DNA of 64,000 nt from Euglena gracilis. Taxonomy: Eukaryota > Euglenida > Euglenophyceae > Euglenales. The notes under the pieces were generated by a model, which did not search any database, had not been told where the DNA came from, and was given only the letters and a program-made list of their open reading frames with translations. The position numbers and the translations under genes were made by a program. Below, one piece after another: positions 1-11,572 of the stretch. The stretch covers positions 11,458,241-11,522,240 of the forward strand of contig CP154955.1 in NCBI GenBank assembly GCA_039621445.1. The letters run 5' to 3'. Numbering within the stretch: position 1 is the first letter of the stretch; each line of letters starts with the position of its first letter.

Positions 1-1633
1 TGCTTCGCAGCCCCCATTCCATCCCGCCGTATCAACCGGGCCGCCCCCCATTTGTGTGACTCCTCCCAGCCGGTGGCGTTATTCTTTCCGGCATTGTATC
101 ACGTTTACTCTCCCGCACCAAAGATGGTCCCCTGTCCAATGTGACGGCCAAGCACTTCCGGCGACAAACCCCGACGACACTGCAAAGTTGTGAAGCAAGA
201 ATGGTGTGAATCCCCCAAATCATGATAAGCCCCACCAACTAATAACCCCCCCCCCCCGAAATAACGAAACCACCCCGGACCTGTTTCCAGGACCTGTTTT
301 CGTTGCTCGAATCATGGTTTCACACACAGCAGAATAATTCTTTCTGCAACTGGCTGCTCTGCGCAGAAATTTTTGTTCATGCCCCGCAGCAATTTTGAAA
401 TTGTGTTCCCTGAACACCGCGCCATCCCCGTGTCATGCAGCTTTGGAAGAGAATTCTGTGCTGCACTGCGGCATACGATTTCTGTGTCCACTGCTCCTGT
501 GCCGCATCCACCACAGCAACCACCGCGGCAGAAAAGACTGTTTGTGCCACGGCTGCCGGCAGGGATTTCTGGGAAGCCCTTGGGTATTGAGGTTGTTGGT
601 AGGGGGTCCCAACCACCCCACCAGGGCAAGGTGGTAGGGGCGGAACACCCACCACCCCCTAAATGTTGGGAGGGGTGTCCGGGCTCCCCCCTCCTTGGCA
701 AGTTCGAAATATTGGTAGAATTATCTTTCCGACGCTGTGCGCTAGAAAATTCAAAATGCCTTTTTTCCTCACTTTTCAGCATATTGTGCATTTTTGGAAG
801 GTCTGCCGTTTTCCATGAAAAGAAGTCAAAAAACTTCGAAAGATTTTCATTTTTTTATTTGTTTTTAAGGAAACTCGGGGAATTTTCCAACAACTTTGGC
901 CTGAAATCCAGCCCTTTCCGTACCCCCCCCCCTCGTGTCCAACGAACACCCCCCTGTTCGGACCGCAACTTTTGTCACTTGAGTGCTCGTTGGACAGGGG
1001 GGGGGGGTACAAACATCCCCTTCTGCAGCATTGTTTTCCCCACATCACTTGTTGAAGCCAGGATCAGATTCTTTTCTTTCAATGGAGCCGCAAAAGCCCG
1101 GTCTCGCACGTACTTCCAGTATGTGTACCTCGACTGCAGTGCAAAATGAAATTTACGGCGGTCAGGGATGTATGGGAAGCCCTGGGGGGGGGGGGGGGAC
1201 ACTCACAACTGAGGGTCGGCTCCCTCGAAATGGCAAGGGGCCGGGAAGTTTTTCAGTTCTGTGGACAGAACGATGCATGAACAAAATTGAAGCTCACAGC
1301 AAAGGCGGTAAATTTTGGTCAAATTTTTGCCAGAAAAATGGTGAAGTAAGAACAAAGTGTGTGGTGAGGCTTTTTTTTTTACTCCAAATGCTGCTTGTGG
1401 AAATGGCACGGAATGGCAGTAGTCTCCATCCCTGTATCTTTTTCCTGGAAAATTTTGCTCACCCCGCCCATTGAGCAACACTACCTCCCCCCCCCCCATT
1501 CGGAGATGTCAGCTGGACCCCGGGGTCTTTAAGAAAAACCCTGTTCCCAACAAATCCCGACAACAGCACCAACGCACCAACTGGCGGGGTGCGTGCATGC
1601 CTGTGGCGCACTTCTGAGGCGATTCTCGCACAG
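1..1633. other. Non-coding stretch
   Basis: No gene is supported. Open frames such as the long + strand one from 373 run through homopolymer C/G tracts, have no recognisable domain and look like chance. Poly-C/poly-G runs and AT-rich patches alternate, as in the other non-coding parts of the window. One fold-back element (920-1010) is listed separately. Confidence 0.6.
920..1010. repeat. Short fold-back element with poly-C ends
   Basis: The ends are inverted repeats of about 25 bp. The left end is TA followed by a C run and GTCCAACGA; the right end is TCGTTGGACA followed by a G run and TA. The TA on each side fits a TA target-site duplication, as for Tc1/mariner-type MITEs. The same end design occurs at 53762-53930 and, less exactly, at 48983-49570. 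Confidence 0.6.
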
Positions 1634-1784
1634 GAATCTCATCGACGGCTTGTCCCGTCCAACTGTGGGCACTGTGGAGGCAGCCCGGCCGCAGAACCTC
1701 TACCGGTCTCACAGCCACCAGGTTCGCTTCGCCCGGATGGTCACCGGGGACCCGCGGTGCCCCGCCAACGGTGTGCTACCCCGG
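1634..1784 (+). CDS. Candidate orphan exon
   Basis: A GC-rich open stretch starts right after CACAG and ends at a possible GT donor (GGGTAG). It encodes about 50 residues starting NLIDGLSRPTVGTVEAARPQ. Codon use resembles the confirmed exons and unlike the flanks. No domain is recognised. It could be an upstream exon of the glycosyltransferase gene at 4.4-10.5 kb or of another gene; nothing in the sequence decides this. Confidence 0.35.
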
Positions 1785-2638
1785 GTAGCCCCCCCCAGTG
1801 ACCTTTGCAGACACCCTTAAAGGTCAAGTGCTTCCGTCTGGCACTTCATGACAATAATTTGGGGACAATTTTGGATATTTTCGCCCAAAAAAAGTGCCGA
1901 AAATGCATTTTGGAGCGACTTTGGGTGGCCAAGTGGCCAACTGGCGCCAAAGGCACCAGAGGGCAATATGAGGGGGGGGGGGCTTGAGGGGAACGATGGG
2001 GGGCTTGGTTGGGAAGACACCCCCCCGCCCGCAGTGTAGCCAAAATGACCTATTTTTGGCCCGGGGCTGGGCCGAACTGATTGACCCTTGTCCAACCTGG
2101 CCCAACCCACCCCAGAGAGGATCCAGAGCCAAAACCCCGTCAGTCACCCCGGGGAGTGGGGTTGGATACTCCTTAAGCACTGGTATGGCAGGGACCCCCC
2201 TAAACGGGAATTCCAAAAATTTCATCAATTCCATTAGTGGCTGGATGTTGATGGATGTTGGCTGTACTCAAAGAGGAACCTGCACAAGGCAGGGTTAGCC
2301 TTGGTGGATTTCATACTGTTTTGCTTATCTTTTTTTCAACTCTTGCAGCGCCAGTGAAAGTTGGCTGGAAAAAGGCTGCTGGCTGGCGGGAGCCCTCCCC
2401 GGGGGGTGGGGTCAAATTTTCTTATGCTACGCCCTGTTAGGAACCGATCGAGGGCATGTTCTCTTGTTTTGCATGAGCTTCCCTCCTCACCTGTTTCGGG
2501 ACCACGGCTGCCCCTGCTGGCACTTCTGGCAAGGGGCTGCGTTCCCAGCGGTCCCCATCCGTTGCGCAGTCCGTCAACTTCAGCCCACGAAAGGGACATG
2601 AAGGGCCCAAATTTTCCAGCCTCTGAGCTGGACCCCCC

Positions 2639-2735
2639 CTTAGGCGGCCAAATTCGCACTTAAGGATTTTACTTTTTATTTGCGCATATGCGCAAATAAA
2701 AGTAAAATCCTTAAGTGCGAATTCGGCCGCCTAAG
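2639..2735. repeat. Near-perfect 97-bp palindrome
   Basis: Two arms of about 48 bp meet at GCGCATATGCGC near 2687. The arms differ only by a one-base substitution (CCAAATTC against the complement of GAATTCGG) and one extra T. The ends read CTTAGGCGG and CCGCCTAAG. It could extrude as a cruciform or be an inverted duplicate left by a fold-back element or by hairpin repair. Confidence 0.9.
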
Positions 2736-3357
2736 CCCCCGGGGGGGTCGTTTAAAACAGCCCTGGTTCCATGGAAGAAGATGGGGGAATTGGGGGGGGG
2801 GGGGGGCACCCCAAGGTTGGGTATAAGCCACCCGTGCCCCCCTCGGCCGCCAGACAGCCGGTGGTTGCCGTGCGCCAGGGACAGTTTTGGGGGGTCCTGT
2901 GTGCTTTCCAATTTTTCAGACCCTTGTCCAACGCCCACCTCCCCAGGCGGAAGACACGTTTTTGGTCGCAACCTTGTGTCCATTGCCCCCCCAGTCGGAG
3001 GACAGAGGTCAACGGTCTCTGAGGTATTCCCCCCCCCTGAACCATTCCCATTGGGGGGGGATGGGAACAACTCAATGTCATAACACTTCTTTTTTATGAG
3101 AACGTCCAAAAAAGTGTTCAAAGTTGACGTTTTCCTTTGGACTTTTTCAAAAAAAATGTGGGAAAATTGACCATTGGGAATGTGCTGAAAATTGACCATT
3201 TTTTTGCGAACATCCAAAAAAAAGTTGCCAAAAAATGACCCTCTTGGGCTGTCCGAGGTTGAGTTCGACATAGAGGGTTAAGATTTGATTTTTAGAATAT
3301 TTTATTAAAATATGCACATTAAAATTTTCACAATGCTCAAAATAGATTTTTGTGGGT

Positions 3358-3376
3358 GTCTGTGTGTGTGTGCGTG

Positions 3377-3412
<36 letters not shown>
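3358..3412. repeat. GT/TGCG microsatellite
   Basis: TG dinucleotides pass into about ten TGCG tetranucleotide units. Alternating purine-pyrimidine DNA; no gene overlaps it convincingly. Confidence 0.9.
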
Positions 3413-3413
<1 letters not shown>

Positions 3414-4410
3414 ATATGTGTTGGTGGGTATACATGTGCGTCTGTGGTCTGGCCTAGTTTGGTCTTGAAGGATCGTTGTCTATGCCGAGTGCCACTCCCT
3501 CTTCCCATACCAGGAAACGACATGTGGAGGTCGCTGAACACCACGCAATTTGTCCGCACCCACACAGGGCCTGAACTGGTGGTGGGCATTGCGATATTGT
3601 ACAACATTCGAGCCCAAGACAGCCAAGGCAGAAACGTGTGATTTTTCAACACAGTCAGTCATTCACAAAAGGAACCCATCCAACACTGTACGTGAATATG
3701 TGAACACAAATTAGTAGCAATTAGCAGTAGTACAATATTGTTAAATCTTTCATTCAGCGAGATGTGCCATTTTCTGGGGAAACCAGTACCTCTCCCTCCC
3801 GCTTGTCCAAGCCACAGCTTGGCCTTTATGGACATTCTGGAACATTGTCATGTCTTTCACAAATGTGGTTTTTTTTCGCCATCCTCCCCAAACACAACAC
3901 CACCACCCTAGCCCCAACACCAGTTGCTTGGCTTTGACAGCAACGGAAATGGGGATTATCTCCCCCCCCCCCCGGCCTCTCTTGTGACTGACCCAGGATT
4001 CATATCCAATGTCCGGGTTTGGGTGGGGGATCATTTGGGGGGGGGCCAACCGCATGATCATTATCTGAGTTGGCAAAATAGCCCCCCAAATACAAAGCCC
4101 TGATGTGGAGCCAGACAATGGTGCATTTCAGTGAAAAGTGGGAAAATTCTTGGTGGATGCAACATTTCTTCCCCAGAAATGCTCCGTTTTGGATAAGGAT
4201 TGCGCATTTTGGGGGGAAACAGGGGGTACACGACGAAAATATGGCAAAAACTAGGTAGTTGGCCACAATTGAAGGCTGCCGAAGGTAATAGAGGCCACCC
4301 CCAAACAGTTTGGTTTCCCCCCATAGACATGTCCCTGCTCTCATCAAGGCATCAAAAGTTGTTTTTTGGCCATCAACAGCGTGAAGGGGTCCTCACGCCT
4401 CTGACCTTGA

Positions 4411-7400
4411 CCGGAGGTTCCGGCCCTGCTCCGAATCCCGCGGCCGTGGCTGCGGATGCTGCGGCAGGCAAATGTGGCCCTGGCCCCCCCGGCCATCTCC
4501 ACCGGGACGCAGTCCATGAACCGCGAATGGCGCCAGGTGTGGGGATCCCCCACTCGAGAGACCTGCTTTCTCAGAAGCACACAGACAATCGCCGAAATAA
4601 TGAAACAACAAGAATCATAAAACAAAAACGAGGGGGAAATAATTTCCCTCTCAATCTGTGAAGCACAGCACACGAAATGAAGGTTGTAAAGATCCGTTTT
4701 AACAGGCAGCAATCTTCATTTTCCCCCCTTGATATTGTGTTTTTATGTTCAAAAGAACGTATCCAAGGTCAGAAGATCAGAATTTGTTTTTCAACCAAGT
4801 TTTCACATCTTTTGGAATCGAATGTTTCGAAAAAAGAAACGAATTCATTTTTGGATTTTGGATCCCCCAAAATGAAATGGGGTGTGCATTTTTGCGCGCT
4901 TGATTTGTCGTTTTGTTTTTTTTCCTCTGGAAGGCTTTCACCGCCACCTCTTGGGTTTGGGGTCCAGCGGTCCACCGGCCCCTTGGCAGGTGTACCAGGG
5001 CCTGCAGCGGCACCCCTTCGTCAACCTGACCATCCTGCCCACCTTCGCGACGCTGGAGGCGGTCCAGCGCTTCGATTGGCTTGTGCTGCTCCCCAGGCCG
5101 CATCCCGCGGCGCAGTGGGCCTGGGAGGGGGGAGCGTGCAGTGCAGAGCAGAGTGGCGATTTTTCGACCTTTTGCCGACGAAAGTGTTGCCAACGTTATT
5201 TGCTTTTTTCATTTTTTTTATTTGTTGGGTGTCAACATGAATGTCTCAGTCACTTTTTGGGACACCATAAAAACATCCCATTAATGATTTACTACAGGAT
5301 TGTTTTGCACATATTCATTTCTGTGTTGCAATCTTCCATTCCGAATAGATAAATGAACAGTCATTGCGTTGATGGTTTGCCCCTCGTGTGTGTGTGCACA
5401 ATGCTTTCAATTCCATATTTTTACACATTTTCAGACCCTCAGCGGATTGCTCCAAGGGGGGTTTCCGACATCTCATCAACGTCGTCAAACCTACGGGTTC
5501 CTCCTCCTGTCTGTTCGCCACCTGCCCAACCCAACCAGGTCAGACATGCGGGGGGGGGGGGGACCCGTCGCTCGTGGCTCTGTGGCGTAGGACGGCGGGG
5601 AGGCCTGCTGCCCACCCCATACCACGTCTCCCTCATCAACGGCTCGTGGCTGGACCCCAGCATGACGCGGCGGACCATCGTCATCGACTTCAAGGACAAC
5701 CGCGTGTGCAGCCACCGGTGGCGTGTGTGCCTGTACAGATGCCACGGGGGGTCCACTGTCCGGATGGATTCCCGATGCCAAGGAGTGGACTTTATTATTT
5801 TGGCCAATTTTATTCATTAACACCATTTGCCACCCCATGCGGGGGGATGCTGATACATGTTTTTTTTGTGCTGTTTTGTGTGTGTGTGTTTTCAGCTTTG
5901 GCAAAAGAATTTCGTTTTTGCTTTTTTATGAATTTTTTTTGGATAGCACTCTCACCCAACATTTCACCCCACCTCTCACCCCACATTTATCCCCCCACTG
6001 TCCCCCCACACTGTCCCCCACGTCGCCTGGAACAACGTCCCTTTTGTGTGCAACTAAATTTGCAAAATTCCCACATGTGGCCAAACGTCGGAGTGTCAAT
6101 TTTTTTTTGCTTTACTCGACCTTCGGCCTCGTTCGGGGGGGAGGGCCTGGACCAAAACAGCAACATCCCTTTTCTGTGGAACACAAAGAATGAATTGGCA
6201 GCAAATGGCCGCAGGCATCAGGCGTACAGAAGTGCCCAGAAAGAAGATATTTTGAGTGATGGCAAAAAGTGTGAGCGCAATACCGACACTCAAGCACCGG
6301 GGGGGGGGGGGGATGGAATGAATGCACTAGCCGAGCCTTGGGAAAAATGCGGGGAAAAAAACTATGCAAAGTCTTGGAGAACTAACGCAAAAATTGTCAA
6401 GATCGCCAGCAAAAATTGTTTAAAGCAAAATGGTTCCAAATTTAAAGAAATCATACAGAAATATGACAAAAAATGTATAAAAAAAAATTGAAAAAGACGC
6501 AACAATACAAAAATTTGGCAAAAATTGTCCCTCCACACACAAAACCCCCCACTGTCACCCCACACTCCCCGCCCACACTCCTCCTCACTGTCACCCCACT
6601 TTTACCCCCCACATTCCCCTCCACAGTTACCCCCCACAGTACCTCACATTTGACTGTGGGGGATCCATTTCATGCCATGTGTGTGTTTTTGTGTCTTTTG
6701 TGTCAGTTTGTCGAGGGTCCTGGCCGTATTTCAGTCGGGTGCCGACCCCCCCCGGGGGGGGGGGGGGGAGGGGTGCCTGCCTGGGCAGGCCCCCCAAGGC
6801 ACTCCCGACCCGACCCTCCCCGGGGGGGGGGGGGGGTAGGGCACACGGCCAAAAGTACCCTAGCACAGACCCCTGCACCGAAGGTGCCGGGGAGCCAAAA
6901 GTGGCCAATTTTCAAAAGGAATGTGCCTGGGCGCAGGCCGAAATCCGACCCCCCCCCGGGAGGGGTAGTGCCTGCCTATCAGGCACTCCGGACCCCCCCG
7001 GGGTTGGTAAAAAAAAAACAGCCTGCCCCATCGCCCCATCGCCCCATTCCTCGGCAATACAACCATCACCCCCCTCCCCGCCGCAGCAACCCCTGGTACG
7101 ACGTGCCGCCGTACCGCGCCCTCGTGTACTTCAAGCGCGCCTTCGTCCGCCGCGCGGTCGGCGTCTCCACGGAGGTCGCCCGCCTCTGCCCGCTGAACGT
7201 GGCGCCGATGCACTACGCCATCTTTGACCCCTGGCTGCTGCCTCGCACCGCCCGGGCCGGCCAACGCAACCCCATTCCGTACCCCACGCCCCACACCTCC
7301 CTCGCTGTCCCGGTTGGCCGATGGGGGGGGGGGGGGGGTGACTCGCCACCGTCTCTCATCGCCAACAGGGACTCTGTCTGGCTGGAGGGGTGGCTCCTTT

Positions 7401-10400
7401 CGGCAAGCCATTCGGCGTGCACACGCGGTCCGTCCTGGCGCGCTTCCGACCCCAGGCAGGCTCATCAAGGCAGAATTGGCACCCGCGCCAAAACAAAAGC
7501 CAGCGATTAATTTCGAAAGTGGGAAACCAGAATGGCGCGCCACATGGGGTGGGGGGGGTTATGGGTGCTCAAAACGCTTGAATGCTTGACTGCATCCCGG
7601 CGGCGATATGGAACGCTTGCTCTCGCCTCCCCCATGCTGACCCCCTCCCCCCCAGAGTGGCTGCCCCGCCCCCGTCCCCTGGGAGGCACGGCCCTACGCG
7701 GTGGTGTGCACTCTCCGCGCCCGCGCCCTGCACACCTCCACCAGCAGCGCCGGCCGCTGGAACGCCGTCCAGTGGTGTGGCCCATCGCAGCCTGGCTGTG
7801 TCAGTCAGTCAGTCAGTCAGTCTGCGTTCTTTGGGGCGTTTCTGTGTGTTGTGGACCCCAGGAAATATGTGGCGGTGCATCGGGTTATTTGTATGCCTTC
7901 TGAACCCCGCGTTGTTGTTGTTTTTTGGACAGGTGTTTCCCTCAAAGCCGCGGTGTCGTGGGTTGCTCCGTGTGAGGAGGGTTCGCCGTGAGCAAGCAAG
8001 TTTCGACAGAAGGGTTTCTGGGGTAAATTGGGAGGTCTTCCTCTTCGGGGCCTTCACCGCCCTGGGAGAACCAAGGTATATCCCAACCCAACCCCCCCCC
8101 CCTCCTTCACCGGAAGTGTTTTTTTGATTTTGCATCAAGCTCTGCCTGTGGGTGTATTCATCATTCTTTTTTTCCTTCGATTCGCATTTTTCAGCACCAT
8201 TTTTTAATTTTGCCCAAAGAGTTTTTTTCCCTCAATTTTGCATTGTGTGTATGTTGAGCGTAAGGCATTGATTCCAGTTGCCTTGTTTGTGTGTGGGTTC
8301 AGTGGTCAAATCTTTTAACAAGGCTGGGTCATTCTGGTGACCCAGCATCCTGAGTGTACGCAGACTCATGCTTGATGAATGTACACAGATGACATTTGGT
8401 TGTTGCGCCATTTTGCTTGCAAACCAAGGGATTACTCAATGTATTTTGGGTTCAATTCGTTCTATCAGAGCTGAGTTTCCCCTCTCCAAACAGGCTGAAG
8501 GAGTTCCAGGCGAAGACGTCGTACAATATGCTCATCAAGTCGGTCTCCCCCTACGGAGACCAGTGCGTCAACTGTCGCTGTGTTGGATGCAGTCAGCCCT
8601 CAGCAAACTTCGACATCTCGGAAAACCCATCAAAGGGTTGTGTGTGTGCTCTTGGTTACACTTTTTTTTGCCTTATGCTATATACTATATACTATATACT
8701 TTTGCTATATATATATATATATATATATATACACTATATACTTTTGCACAGGAAAGTGTTCAATAACATTTTCTTGCGGGTGTCGCTGGATCTTTCTCTT
8801 TGATTGGTCTATGTTGGGGATTGTCACCGAATGTGCACCTCGTGGGCTGGCTTGCCAGAAGGAAAAAGCTGGTTCTCACAATGTTCACACGCAGTCTGAA
8901 TTTTTTCTCAGATTCTAATTTTGTTGAATTTGTTGAATATGTGACATATTCCTGCTTTTACAAACACATGATTATTTTCAGGTTTTTTGTTTTCATAATG
9001 ATGATCGGACATGGCCCGAGTGACGATTGTTTCCAAGAATAACCCGCAACACACTCTCAAGCAACCTCGACATCAACCAGCTTGGGATGAGTTCAAGCGG
9101 CAAAGCGCTACAGTTCAGGTAACACGGCGGCATTTTTGACACGGCGTACCTGCGCCTCCTCCACCATGCCCGCATCATCGTGACGTGCCAGCCCGCGCAC
9201 TGGGAGACCGACTTCCGCACGTGGGAGGCCCTCGCCAGCGGGGCGCTGGTGTTTGTGGACCGGATGTTGACCCCGCTGGCGAACCCACTGCAGGACGGGG
9301 TGTGTAATGGTGTGTCAGATGTGTTGTGCGCCAGTGGTTTTGTGACGTTGCCGAAATTCCAGCGCCACGGAAGCGCCAAGGAGCAGCACAATTTTTGCAC
9401 CGTTTCGCAAATGTGACGATTAAAGTGGGCACGCAAAAACACACAGCACGCACAGGCGCATGCTTGCACACACGCATGCGCATCACGCGTGCACACACGC
9501 ATGCGCATGCACGCGTGCACACACGTGCACACAGAAACATGCATATGTGGACAACGCCACGCAACTCAAACACAAACACGACCACAAGGCACCGGAGTGA
9601 AGTTCTGAATCCGTGTGGTCGTTGGCATTTTGTTCCAAACCAGGGAGGCAATGTCACTCTGTATAATTGTGCCTTCAGGTTCATTGGGTGATATTTGATC
9701 CTTTCAACAAAACTGACTTCCAACCAGCCTCTCTTTGTGTCCAACGTGCAGTTTTTGCACTGCGTCAAACCCCCGAATAATCCCCCCAATGACCAACCCC
9801 TCATGTGTTAAATCTTGAGAGAAAATGAGCATCGAAAAATCGTTCAGGTCACACATGCTGGAAATCCCTCCCAACTGCCAACGTGCCCCCCCCCCCCCGT
9901 CTCAAAGGCCCACCTTCGGGAGGACCATTTTGGCCGAATTTGAATCGATTGAGTACAGCCCAGGGACTTTGTGAAGGTTGGACCCCCGGGAGTGGGTTCT
10001 CTCCCAGGGGAGGGTTCCTCTGTTTTTTTTTTGGTGCAAAGCGCCGAAAATTGCTGTGGAACCCCAAAATTGACCCTCCAAAAGGGGCTTTCCCGGACCC
10101 TCCTCCCCTCCCTGGGGGTGCCTCTTGACATGTCTGACATGTGTGACCCCGCCTCGCCCTCCCCCAGTCTAAAAAAAAATTCCTGGTCCAGCCTTCCCCC
10201 CCGAAGCGTTTATCGTTTATGTTGGCATGTCTATCCGTTCAAGGAGAGCGGTGTGTACCAGGGCCCTGGGCCCCAGCAGCGGGATCACACACATGTCACA
10301 CATGTCACACGTGTCACCCGTGCCACACACGCCACACGGCGCGGGGCTGGCCTCACCGCAAGCTGCAGTACTACCTGACGCACCCGCTGGAGGCCCGCGC

Positions 10401-10527
10401 GGTGGCCCGGGCCGGGCACCAGCACGCGCTGCGGTACCACCGCACGGTGTCCCGCATGGATCATGTGCTGTGGACTGCCCTATCCGGGCGGCGCCAGGGC
10501 AGAAAGGGGTTCGTTTTTTTTTGTTGA
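4411..10527 (+). CDS. Split gene for a CgeB-like glycosyltransferase (3' part)
   Basis: Exons inferred: within 4411-4536, 4990-5090, 5613-5717, 7087-7242, 7398-7451, 7670-7766, 8035-8075, 8494-8566, 9123 to about 9299, about 10226-10254, and 10356-10527 (TGA 10525-10527). Reading phases agree across every joint except the unresolved one between about 9300 and 10226. The exon at 9123 carries HWETDFRTWEALASGALVFV, the donor-binding signature of GT-B glycosyltransferases of the CgeB/Glyco_trans_1 type. The last exon, KLQYYLTHPLEARAVARAGH, matches the usual C-terminal helix of that family. Introns 4537-4989, 5718-7086, 7767-8034 and 8076-8493 are GT-AG; others are nonconventional. The true start is not found: an in-frame TGA at 4408 shows the first exon listed is internal. 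Substrate unknown. Expected role: sugar transfer to a glycan or protein, inferred from family only. Confidence 0.7.
5091..5612 (+). other. Nonconventional intron (glycosyltransferase)
   Basis: There is no GT-AG pair that keeps frame. CAGGCC at 5094-5099 pairs with GGCCTG at 5602-5607, leaving 3 nt and 5 nt outside the stem. Cutting there joins LVLL to TPYHVSLING in frame. Confidence 0.65.
7243..7397 (+). other. Nonconventional intron, weak stem (glycosyltransferase)
   Basis: The ends can pair imperfectly (CACC at 7246-7249 with GGTG at 7389-7392, then a mismatched stem). The 3-nt/5-nt spacing gives FDPWLL joined to PFGKPFGVHT in frame. No GT-AG alternative fits. Confidence 0.5.
7452..7669 (+). 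other. Nonconventional intron, boundary ambiguous (glycosyltransferase)
   Basis: GGCAG at 7455-7459 can pair with CTGCC at 7661-7665. Repeated C residues let the cut slide by two bases without changing the protein (RFRP joined to PVPWEARPYA). Confidence 0.45.
8567..9122 (+). other. Probable nonconventional intron (glycosyltransferase)
   Basis: AACTGT at 8570-8575 is complementary to ACAGTT at 9110-9115. An in-frame TAA at 9120-9122 must lie inside the intron, so the downstream exon starts at 9123 (HGGIFDTAYL). The exact 5' cut may be 8564 or 8567. Confidence 0.45.
8676..8751. repeat. TA microsatellite
   Basis: TATATAC repeats pass into a run of TA dinucleotides and back. It lies inside an intron of the glycosyltransferase gene. 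Confidence 0.9.
9436..9545. repeat. Alternating purine-pyrimidine tract
   Basis: CACACGCATGCGCA-type motifs repeat over about 110 bp, including palindromes such as GCATGCGCATGC. It lies in the glycosyltransferase intron after the 9123 exon. Such DNA can adopt Z-form; no function is implied. Confidence 0.7.
10255..10355 (+). other. Short nonconventional intron (glycosyltransferase)
   Basis: 101 nt. CCAG at 10258 pairs with CTGG ending at 10350, leaving 3 nt and 5 nt outside. The joint is VYPFKESG-V-RKLQYYLTHP, in frame. The stem is short (4 bp plus two more after a mismatch). Confidence 0.5.
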
Positions 10528-11166
10528 CAGGTTGACATTTGGGTGTGGGTGGGGTATTCGATCGGGCCTGCCAACAATGGCGATGGTGGAGCAAGGGTGG
10601 GTGGAACGAGGGGAAGCATTCTTTTGCCTGTTGTTGGTTGTTGTTGGTGTGTTTCTTGGAGGCCGCCAGACCTTGGCCAACAAGACCCGGACTATGGATT
10701 TGGACAGAGAAGGCTCTCGTGATGGACGAGAGCTTTTTTTGAAAGCTTTTTTGAAATTTTTGAAGATATTTTTTGAAATCCCCAGGCTTTTTGGTTTTGG
10801 CGCTGCCGTTCAAAAGCTTCTCTGTTGTCAGGCCCATTGACGGTGAAGCGGCGTCGGATTAGGACGCTGAATCCGAAGGCACCCTGACCATCTTCTCTTC
10901 CATTCCGTTCTCTGCGACTCACGAACCGTAATCGCCCTCAATGGGTGTGTCATGCATGTCGTGGCATGCGTTACAGCAAAAAGCCAGGATGTGCGAAGGA
11001 TTGAAAGACCGCTCGGACAACATTGCCCACATTGTTTGATGTTGACATTTTTTTTTAGAAATCATCCCATCACACCAACCGTACATGAAGCGTGATGTTT
11101 TTCATTTCCTGAAAGAAGATTGGCACAGATTTGGCTTCCAAGTAGGCTCGAAAACTTGCCCTCTCA
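10528..11166. other. Intergenic stretch
   Basis: It follows the glycosyltransferase stop codon. A short inverted repeat around 10709-10733 (GGCTCTCGTGATGGACGAGAGC) precedes a T run and could be part of a 3' end or simply chance. I see no gene. Confidence 0.5.
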
Positions 11167-11240
11167 GTGACACGCGGGGCTTCGCACTTTGCACTTCTGA
11201 GGCCATGGCTTTTTTTTGCTCGCTTTCGTTGGTTAGCGTC
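11167..11240 (+). repeat. Second, diverged copy of the DIRS left terminal repeat
   Basis: GACACGCGGGGCTTCGCACT and the following TTTGCACTTCTGAGGCCATG resemble the left terminal repeat of the DIRS element 270 bp downstream (GACACCTCGGGCTCCGCCCT, then TTGCCCTTGTGAGGCCATG) in the same orientation. It suggests an older related insertion or a recombination remnant. Confidence 0.65.
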
Positions 11241-11437
11241 TCTTTTTAAGTTGGAAACAGTTCGCCGACAGGGGGGGTCCGGTCTCCTCATCGACCTCCA
11301 CTGGATCCCCCTTGCTTGCAGTGATCATGCCTATGCTTTTCACTGGGTTCTAATCGAAAAAACTGACTGGGACTGGTGGCTCGCCATCAATTCCATAAGA
11401 AAATTGCAGCCGGATCACTTCCAATTCAGCGGGATCC

Positions 11438-11564
11438 GGGACACCTCGGGCTCCGCCCTTTGCCCTTGTGAGGCCATGCCTTGCTCGCCGGCGGTGTTGT
11501 TTGGATTGTGACGCGTTGGGTTAGGAGTCCCCGCTTAGTGCCTTTTTTCGCCGGAGTTGGCTGA
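11438..11564 (+). repeat. DIRS left inverted terminal repeat
   Basis: It runs from GGGACACCTCGGGCT to GCCGGAGTTGGCTGA. The reverse complement of 15817-15952 contains the same blocks in the same order, including a nearly identical stretch from CTTGTGAGGCCATGCC through GATTGTGACGCGTTGGG. The outermost 30 bp differ between the ends, as is usual for DIRS. Confidence 0.92.
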
Positions 11565-11572
11565 TTCCGAAT

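Larger units (their letters stand above)
1785..4410. other. Non-coding stretch
   Basis: No gene is supported; part may be intron of the downstream glycosyltransferase gene. It holds a 97-bp palindrome (2639-2735), a GT/TGCG microsatellite (3358-3412) and several poly-G/poly-C runs. Confidence 0.5.

Noticed and set aside
373-1149. 258-codon open frame as a gene
   Set aside because: It crosses a poly-C fold-back element, has skewed low-complexity composition and no domain.
3305-3652. Antisense histidine/threonine-repeat protein
   Set aside because: The repeats are the translation of a TGCG microsatellite.
6473-7510. 345-codon proline-rich ORF as a single gene
   Set aside because: Its only conserved part (7087-7242) is one exon of the glycosyltransferase; the rest is C-run-rich intron.
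8580-8918. Tyrosine/isoleucine-rich membrane-like ORF
   Set aside because: Translation of a TA microsatellite inside a glycosyltransferase intron.
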